Shown here one piece after another: positions 7,508 through 17,385 of a stretch of DNA of 17,385 nucleotides (positions are counted from its first letter, which is position 1; every line of letters begins with the position of its first letter). The stretch lies in contig JBBRFB010000074.1 of NCBI GenBank assembly GCA_038225015.1, forward strand, positions 1 to 17,385, written 5' to 3'. The notes beneath the pieces are model-generated. The model searched no databases. It saw only the letters and a list, made by a program, of their open reading frames with translations, and was not told the DNA's origin. The translations under genes were made by a program, and so were the position numbers. Source of the DNA: Schlegelella_A sp038225015. Its GTDB lineage: Bacteria > Pseudomonadota > Gammaproteobacteria > Burkholderiales > Burkholderiaceae_C.

Positions 7508-8722
7508 TCAGAACACGTCGAGCGTCGGGAAGGCGTCGCTGCGAGTCACGCAGTTCCACAGCAGGCAGGCCAGGCCCAGGTCGCCGGTCCACAGTGAGTG
7601 GCGGCCCTGGCCGTAGGCGACCCGGTGCCGCTCGACCTGCCCGCAGCCGTGCATCGCCAGCGCGCAGGCGCGGTCGAGCCAGACCGGTTCGCCGCTGCGT
7701 CGCCACAGCTTGAGCATGGCGAAACCGCTGCCGGCGGTGCCGTGGCACAGGCTGGCGCCTTTGCTCAGCGGGCCGGCGCGCCACGCCAGTGCACCGGCCT
7801 GCAGCAGCAGCGTGTCCCATTCGGGCGTGCGCGGTGCGGTGGCCAGCCGGCAGACGATGCCCGGCGCGCCGTGGCAATCCTGCACCAGCGGCAACCCATT
7901 GGCCGGACGCTGGGAATTGATGCCGGGGAACCAGTTCGCGCCGCCGTCGGCGTGCCACGCGGTGGCCTGCAGCGTCGCCAGCGCGCGCTCGGCGAGCAGC
8001 GCCACCTGATCGGGCGGCAGCAGCGCCGCCGCCCGCAAGAAGGGGTAGGCATTGCCGGCAAAACCATGGCCAGCGCCGAGGTAGCGCACCGGCGGGCGGC
8101 CGTACAGGTTCTGCACCCACAGCCAGGTGCCGGTATCGGGGTCGATCTCCATCTCGGCCTGCAGCACATCGGCGGCCTCGCGCACCAGCGCGGTCCAGCG
8201 TGCCTCGCCGGTGACCTCGGCCATGAGGATGGCGGCCAGCACCGTGCCGGGGTTGCCCCACAGCGCCTCGCGCACAGGGTTGTGCAGGTTTCCTCGCACG
8301 GTGTCGAACAGGCGCTGGCCCAGGGCTTCGTCGGGCTGCAGGGTCCAGTGCAGCAGATCGAGTCCCGCATCACCGAACAGGTAAGACGCGCTGCCGTGTT
8401 GGCTGTCGGCGAGCAGCGGCCGGTTGGCGTCGCGCAGTGCGGCGACAAAGGGCGTGAAATCCGGCAGCGCGTCGATCGCCCCGTCCTGCTCGAGGTGCCG
8501 CAGCGCCCAGATCACCCCGCCGGAGCCGAAGTACAGGTTGTGAAAGCGGTCGATCGGCGGCTCGGGGTCGTCGAGCGGATGCGCAAGCCAGCCCAGGCCG
8601 GGCTCGTACGCCGCCAGAGCTGAATCGGCGATGCGCCGGATCGCCTCGCGGGCAGCGGGTTCGTTCCACGGCAGGGCTTGCAGCGGCTCGTGCCGCGAGG
8701 GGTCGAACAGGCCGGTCATCAT
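7508..8722 (-). CDS. stand-alone LanC-like (lanthionine synthetase C-like) protein
   Basis: Predicted 404-residue alpha/alpha-barrel protein of the LanC/LanC-like family. LanC enzymes use a zinc-activated thiolate to add Cys to dehydroamino acids in lanthipeptides; LanC-like relatives can add glutathione to such residues. Expected metal ligands are present: C283 in QDCHGAPGIV, and C326-H327 in SLCHGTAGSGF. The catalytic-region histidine is H219 in GAGHGFAGNAYPFL. GSGGVIWAL (about 66-74), LFGDAGLDLL and GDLGLACLLWN are barrel-repeat blocks. Start ATG 8722 has AAGGAG nine bases upstream; longer in-frame starts lack this. No LanB dehydratase, LanM domain, precursor peptide or transporter lies nearby, so classical lanthipeptide synthesis is not supported here. 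It is divergent from the dienelactone-hydrolase-like gene across 96 bases. Cytosolic. Confidence 0.85.
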   Translation of the reverse strand: MMTGLFDPSRHEPLQALPWNEPAAREAIRRIADSALAAYEPGLGWLAHPLDDPEPPIDRFHNLYFGSGGVIWALRHLEQDGAIDALPDFTPFVAALRDANRPLLADSQHGSASYLFGDAGLDLLHWTLQPDEALGQRLFDTVRGNLHNPVREALWGNPGTVLAAILMAEVTGEARWTALVREAADVLQAEMEIDPDTGTWLWVQNLYGRPPVRYLGAGHGFAGNAYPFLRAAALLPPDQVALLAERALATLQATAWHADGGANWFPGINSQRPANGLPLVQDCHGAPGIVCRLATAPRTPEWDTLLLQAGALAWRAGPLSKGASLCHGTAGSGFAMLKLWRRSGEPVWLDRACALAMHGCGQVERHRVAYGQGRHSLWTGDLGLACLLWNCVTRSDAFPTLDVF

Positions 8723-8818
8723 GGTCGAACGCTCCTTGCGCGCGGGCCGCCTTCGCGCGGCGCTGGCCAGCCTAACCGAGACGTAGACTCCGGCCACCCG
8801 TCGTCACAAGGAGATGCG

Positions 8819-9565
8819 ATGAGAGCAGCCTGGAGACACGCCGCGCGAAATCATGCCGCGAGTGCGTTCGCCGTTTTCGTCCTCGCTCTTGCCAGCGGCG
8901 CGACTCTCGCGCAAACGCCCGCGATGGCGCAGGAGACGTTTGCACCGCCGACCGAGCGCGGCCCGGTGGTCATCGTTGCCTCGGGCACTTCCGGCACGGA
9001 GCTCTATCGCGAATTCAGTGCCGACCTGGCGGCCCAGGGTTACTACGTCGTCCTCGTGGACGGCAAAGACGTTTCGATACGGCCGAACGATCGAAGCCGG
9101 GACGGCGCAGCCAGCATGCGGAGCCTGATTCGAGACGCGCAAGCGTCGCCGCGGGCGACACCCGGGAAGGTCGCGCTGATCGGGCTGTCGCTCGGCGGAA
9201 TCGGCACTCTCGCGTTCGGGGCGCCGCTCAAGGAGCAGGTGTCGGCAATCGTCCTGTTCTATCCCGCACTCACGCGTGTCGGTTCCGATCTGACCGCGCT
9301 GTCATCGGCAATGCAGGTTCCGACTCTTGTCTTCGCGGGAGGCAAGGACAACTACCGGGGCTGCTGCACGATAGAAACGATGAGGGCGTTCGAGGCGGCG
9401 CCCAAGTCTGTTTCGTTCCAGCTCGTCGTGTATCCAGAGGCCAACCATGCGTTCAACCTGAAGAGGGTCCCGCCACCGTTCGAGTACAGGCAAGCAGACG
9501 CCGACGACGCGTCGAAACGGACACTCGAGTTCCTGGCCAGGTATCAACCGGTGGCGGGGCACTGA
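8819..9565 (+). CDS. secreted dienelactone hydrolase-family alpha/beta hydrolase
   Basis: Predicted 248-residue alpha/beta hydrolase. An N-terminal signal peptide (basic start, hydrophobic ASAFAVFVLALASGATLAQ, cleavage near AQ or at AMAQ-ET, about 32-39) directs it to the periplasm. The hydrolase core starts at RGPVVIVASG. The nucleophile elbow is G122-L-S124-L-G126, the acid is probably D177 in FAGGKDNYRG, and the base is H210 in YPEANHAFNL. The spacing fits the dienelactone hydrolase branch, though a serine replaces the classical cysteine, so esterase-type activity is likely and the substrate is unknown. C182-C183 lie just after the acid residue. The start at 8819 is supported by AAGGAG immediately upstream and by the signal peptide beginning there. 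It diverges from the LanC-like gene; a long palindrome follows its stop. Confidence 0.87.
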   Translation: MRAAWRHAARNHAASAFAVFVLALASGATLAQTPAMAQETFAPPTERGPVVIVASGTSGTELYREFSADLAAQGYYVVLVDGKDVSIRPNDRSRDGAASMRSLIRDAQASPRATPGKVALIGLSLGGIGTLAFGAPLKEQVSAIVLFYPALTRVGSDLTALSSAMQVPTLVFAGGKDNYRGCCTIETMRAFEAAPKSVSFQLVVYPEANHAFNLKRVPPPFEYRQADADDASKRTLEFLARYQPVAGH

Positions 9566-9574
9566 CCGTGCCAT

Positions 9575-9598
9575 GCGCCGAGGCCGCGGCCTCGGCGC
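9575..9598. terminator. 24-bp perfect palindrome after the hydrolase gene
   Basis: GCGCCGAGGCCG is followed directly by its exact reverse complement, ten bases after the hydrolase stop. Folded in RNA it gives a very stable GC hairpin of about ten pairs with a tight loop. No T tract follows, so it would be a non-canonical or Rho-assisted end, or simply a barrier protecting the next operon. Position supports a terminator role; the mechanism is inferred. Confidence 0.45.
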
Positions 9599-9644
9599 GC
9601 GAGAAAGGCGAACCACGCCGGCGGGTCGGTGTCGAAATATAGTT

Positions 9645-9684
9645 TCTCATTATTGACATCTATCTAGATTTGTCAATAATGAGA
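9645..9684. promoter_or_regulatory. symmetric palindromic promoter/operator of the Xre-AbiEii module
   Basis: A perfect 14-base inverted repeat: TCTCATTATTGACA (9645-9658) and TGTCAATAATGAGA (9671-9684), separated by 12 bases that include the palindrome ATCTAGAT (9662-9669). It is strikingly AT-rich in this GC-rich window. Reading right, a perfect -35 TTGACA (9653-9658) is followed after 16 bases by AATAAT (9675-9680), five of six matches to TATAAT. By symmetry the same elements occur leftward, at 9676-9671 and 9654-9649. An operator covering both boxes fits autorepression by the Xre-like protein whose ATG is at 9692. The rightward transcript should start near 9687, only a few bases before that ATG. 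Confidence 0.8.
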
Positions 9685-9691
9685 TCCAATT

Positions 9692-10162
9692 ATGCCGGCA
9701 CGCGCACCCCAGATCTCGACCGCCGCCATCGAGCGCCTGGTCCGTCTCGGCGCGCGCATCCGCGATGCCCGCAAAGCGCAGGGCGTGACGGCCGTGGCCG
9801 CGGCCGAGGCGGCCGGCCTGTCGCGGCCGACGTGGCATCGCATCGAGCGGGGGGAGCCCGGCGTGGCGATGGGTGCCTGGGCCGCCGCCGCCGAAGCCCT
9901 TCACCTCGCCCTCACGCTCGACGACCCGACGCCGGCGAAAGCGCCGCCGCCGCTGCCGAGCTCGATCCGCCTGGCCGACTTTCCCGAGTTGCAAAAGCTG
10001 GCCTGGCAGCTCGAGGGCGTCGAGTCGATCAGCCCGCAGCAGGCGCTCGATCTGTATGAGCGCAACTGGCGGCACGTCGACACCCGCCACCTGGCCCCGC
10101 ACGAAGCTGCGCTGATCGAGGCGTTGACCGCGGCCCTCGGCGGAGGGCGCCTGCTTGTTTGA
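9692..10162 (+). CDS. Xre-type helix-turn-helix regulator / putative antitoxin
   Basis: Predicted 156-residue DNA-binding protein. A helix-turn-helix of the Xre/Cro type spans about residues 20-70 (GARIRDARKAQGVT, AAEAAGLSRPTWHRIERGE, WAAAAEALHLAL). After a Pro-rich linker (80-90), a helical C-terminal domain follows (LADFPELQKLAWQL, SPQQALDLYERNWRHVD). In related loci this type of protein sits directly before an AbiEii-like nucleotidyltransferase gene and is taken to be the antitoxin and autorepressor. That assignment is by family context, not proven here. ATG 9692 lies eight bases after the palindromic promoter with no Shine-Dalgarno sequence, so the message may be nearly leaderless. Its last eight bases overlap the downstream gene. 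The coding sequence is as GC-rich as its neighbours; only the promoter is AT-rich. Confidence 0.85.
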   Translation: MPARAPQISTAAIERLVRLGARIRDARKAQGVTAVAAAEAAGLSRPTWHRIERGEPGVAMGAWAAAAEALHLALTLDDPTPAKAPPPLPSSIRLADFPELQKLAWQLEGVESISPQQALDLYERNWRHVDTRHLAPHEAALIEALTAALGGGRLLV

Positions 10163-10880
10163 GCGGCCGCATCACCGCGACGTGGCGCTCGTGCTGCAGT
10201 CTCTCGACCCTGCCGTGCTCGTGCAGAGCCGCTGCGCCTTCGGCGGCGGCACGGCGATGGCGCTGCGCTACGGCAAATACCGCGAATCGCTCGACATCGA
10301 CTTCCTCGTCTCCGATCGCGACGGCTACCGCAACCTGCGCCAGTCGCTCGGCGGCGAGCACGGGCTCGACCCGCTGCTGCGGCCCGGGCTGAGCCTGGAG
10401 CTCGCGCGCGACGTGCGTGCCGACCAGTACGGCATCCGCACGCAGGTGCGCGCGGGCGGCTCGCTCATCAAGTTCGAGATCGTGCTCGAGGCGCGGATCA
10501 CGCTGGGCACGCCAGGCGCCGAAGACGTCGTGTGCGGCGTGCCCTCGCTCGTCCCACTCGACCTCGCGGCCGAGAAGCTGCTGGCCAACGCCGACCGCTG
10601 GGCCGACGACGCCGTCTACAGCCGCGACCTCATCGACCTGGCCATGCAAGGCGCCGACCGGCCGTTGCTGCGGGCCGCGTGCGCCAAGGCCGAGGGCGCG
10701 TATGGCGACGCGATCCGCGAGGCCCTGGGGCGCGCGGTCGAGGCCCTGCGCCAACGCCCGCACCGGCTCGACGCGTGCATGAAGGCGCTCGCCATGACGA
10801 CGACCAGCCGCGCGCAGCTCTGGCAGGCGATCCGCCGCGTCGGCCGGGCGCTGCCGGTGCAGCCGGCCGCGGCGGGTTGA
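10155..10880 (+). CDS. AbiEii/AbiGii-family nucleotidyltransferase, putative toxin
   Basis: Predicted 241-residue nucleotidyltransferase of the AbiEii/AbiGii toxin superfamily (DNA polymerase beta-like fold). The nucleotide-binding turn is G30-G-G-T33 in AFGGGTAMALRYG. The metal-binding pair is D47-I-D49 in RESLDIDFLVSD, and a third acidic residue is E108 in IKFEIVLEARI. The C-terminal half has the family block LDLAAEKLLANADRW (K141) and YSRDLIDLAM (R157-D158, D161). Members of this superfamily modify RNA or nucleotides and halt growth in phage-defence or toxin-antitoxin systems; the target here is unknown. The start is TTG 10155, supported by GGAGGG eight bases upstream and by an eight-base overlap with the Xre gene, which implies coupled translation. 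GTG 10182 is a weaker alternative. It ends TGA 10878-10880. Confidence 0.85.
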   Translation: MFERPHHRDVALVLQSLDPAVLVQSRCAFGGGTAMALRYGKYRESLDIDFLVSDRDGYRNLRQSLGGEHGLDPLLRPGLSLELARDVRADQYGIRTQVRAGGSLIKFEIVLEARITLGTPGAEDVVCGVPSLVPLDLAAEKLLANADRWADDAVYSRDLIDLAMQGADRPLLRAACAKAEGAYGDAIREALGRAVEALRQRPHRLDACMKALAMTTTSRAQLWQAIRRVGRALPVQPAAAG

Positions 10881-10958
10881 AGGGGCGCGGGCGCGCCGCC
10901 GCGCTCTTCGCTGGGATGTCGGGCCCCTTTGTCGGTAGGCGACGATCGGGCCGCGTTC

Positions 10959-11093
10959 GACGTGCGGGAGATCCTGGAGAACTTCGTGTTCCGCAACCAG
11001 ATACCGCGCCTCTCGAAGGCCGACGCGCTAGGCACACTCATCGAGAAGCTCCTGTCGCCCGACATCAACCTGAGCCCGAACGCCGTGCCCAAC
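10959..11093 (+). pseudogene. HsdM fragment (type I R-M methyltransferase subunit remnant)
   Basis: A stretch of about 45 codons without a proper start or ribosome binding site. It encodes VREILENFVFRNQIPRL, SKADALGTLIEKLLSPDINL and SPNAVPN. This matches, from memory of the family, the N-terminal helical region of type I methylation subunits (patterns like F-RNQI-KL, D-LG-LIEK and PDINLSP). The homology stops abruptly at about 11093, before the catalytic NPPF domain, so the rest of the gene is gone. No activity is possible. Between the toxin gene stop (10880) and this fragment I see only GC-rich DNA with a weak stem (GCGCGG 10885-10890 with CCGCGC 10899-10904). Confidence 0.6.
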
Positions 11094-11163
11094 TGCCGAT
11101 CGCGAACGAGATCGAGTCGGCACCTACCTGCTTACGATAGTGCCCGCGGCACGCACGGCATGC

Positions 11164-11250
11164 TGGCGGCGGCCGAAGATCACCAAGCACCTTCGCAACG
11201 CGTTCCGCGAGGGCGACCTGGACGAAAAACAATGTGCAGAGTTTGCACAT
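11164..11250 (+). pseudogene. RhuM-like fragment
   Basis: About 29 codons in a different frame from the flanking fragments encode PKITKHLRNAFREGDLDEKQ, then CAEFAH. This resembles the N-terminal block of RhuM-family proteins (pattern T-KH--N-F-EGEL-E followed by F-HTA). RhuM-like genes are often found between subunits of type I restriction-modification loci, which fits the HsdM piece on the left and the HsdR piece on the right. The match is short and made from memory, so moderate confidence. I cannot assign the 70 bases between 11094 and 11163. Confidence 0.45.
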
Positions 11251-11252
11251 TG
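11230..11252. repeat. 9-bp inverted repeat at the RhuM/HsdR junction
   Basis: CAATGTGCA (11230-11238) and TGCACATTG (11244-11252) are perfect complements around the five-base loop GAGTT. The right arm ends exactly where the RhuM-like homology ends and the HsdR-like homology begins, so it may mark a deletion endpoint. Part of it is also coding sequence of the RhuM-like fragment. Confidence 0.6.
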
Positions 11253-11535
11253 CCGGCTCCAATCGACGCCATGCCGATGTCAGGCGGTGGCCACAAGCCC
11301 GAGCCGGAGCTGTACCGGCCGTCGGACATCCTCAAGGACTTCAACGATCAGCTCGGGAACATCCCATGAACGGACACCGATCGCGTGCACCGGCTCATTA
11401 CGGAAGACATACCGAACCGCGTCGCCATCGATCCGGCCTACCAGTACGCCTGCAATGACGCCGGCAAGCAGAATGCGCGCGTGGACGGTGTTCGGGCTGA
11501 CCTACAAGAAGCAGGGCGCGGCCGGCGCGCCATAG
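11253..11535 (+). pseudogene. HsdR C-terminal fragment (type I restriction subunit remnant)
   Basis: The frame encodes SGGGHKPEPELYRPSDILKD and FNDQLGNIP, then a TGA at 11367-11369 where the family has Trp, which suggests a TGG to TGA change. It continues in the same frame with TDTDRVHRLITEDIPNRVAI, DPAYQYACND and AGKQNAR. At about 11480 the homology jumps to another frame: WTVFGLTYKKQGAAGAP ending TAG at 11533-11535, which looks like the natural HsdR C-terminus. An internal piece of roughly 40 codons therefore appears deleted at that point. These blocks match the C-terminal region of type I restriction subunits as I know the family. The motor and nuclease domains are absent, so the remnant is non-functional. 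Confidence 0.65.
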
Positions 11536-11556
11536 AAAGCAGGCCGGCGCGAGGCA

Positions 11557-11581
11557 GGCGGCGCCCTTGCCGGGCGCCGCC
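11557..11581 (-). terminator. GC hairpin after uvrA
   Basis: GGCGGCGCCC (11557-11566) and GGGCGCCGCC (11572-11581) form a perfect ten-pair stem with a five-base loop, four bases beyond the uvrA stop on the transcribed strand. It lacks a U tract directly after the stem, so it may end uvrA transcription with help from Rho or only stabilise the 3' end. Confidence 0.5.
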
Positions 11582-11585
11582 GTCG

Positions 11586-17385
<5,800 letters not shown>

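Noticed and set aside
7337..8800. A hidden lanthipeptide precursor near the LanC-like gene
   Set aside because: I looked for a short gene with a leader and a Ser/Thr/Cys-rich core in the flanking gaps and found none with a credible start.
10929..11369. A 146-codon frame as an intact hypothetical gene
   Set aside because: It joins an HsdM-like piece, out-of-frame RhuM-like DNA and an HsdR-like piece, and has no ribosome binding site. It is a chance open frame through remnants.

Overview
The window is very GC-rich, densely packed DNA with strong codon bias. Its gene content fits a Burkholderiales-type betaproteobacterium: a Bug/TctC-type periplasmic binding protein, a tandem-fused UvrA of more than 1,930 residues, and GC-rich interspersed repeats of a kind I associate with that order. 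The taxonomic call is inferred from gene content and composition. No rRNA, tRNA or CRISPR array was recognised.

Positions 1-5,000: the C-terminal part of a TPR protein enters from the left edge and converges on a peroxiredoxin-like gene. That gene is divergent from a serine hydrolase of the class C beta-lactamase/family VIII esterase type. A small uncharacterised 92-residue gene with a strong hairpin in its leader follows, then a TctC-family binding protein and a SAM methyltransferase that form one leftward unit.

Positions 5,000-9,600: a LysR regulator is divergent from the methyltransferase unit. Next come a SnoaL/NTF2-like gene and an MddA/ICMT-like membrane methyltransferase gene, coupled by an ATGA overlap. 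Each carries a one-base frame error in a short G/C run. A stray 12-mer identical to an Illumina adapter stub lies just upstream. A stand-alone LanC-like cyclase and a secreted dienelactone-hydrolase-like protein are transcribed divergently from a short shared region.

Positions 9,600-11,585: a defence island. A two-gene module (Xre-type regulator plus AbiEii-like nucleotidyltransferase toxin) is driven from an AT-rich promoter built as a perfect 14+14 bp inverted repeat. Each arm carries a consensus -35 and a near-consensus -10, so the site is symmetric and potentially bidirectional. Immediately downstream are the scars of a type I restriction-modification locus: an HsdM piece, a RhuM-like piece and the HsdR C-terminus, with frame changes, a nonsense codon and a hairpin at one junction.

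Positions 11,586-17,385: a leftward uvrA encoding two complete UvrA protomers in one chain. Two different dispersed repeats lie inside its coding frame as peptide-coding inserts. The 5' end runs off the right edge.
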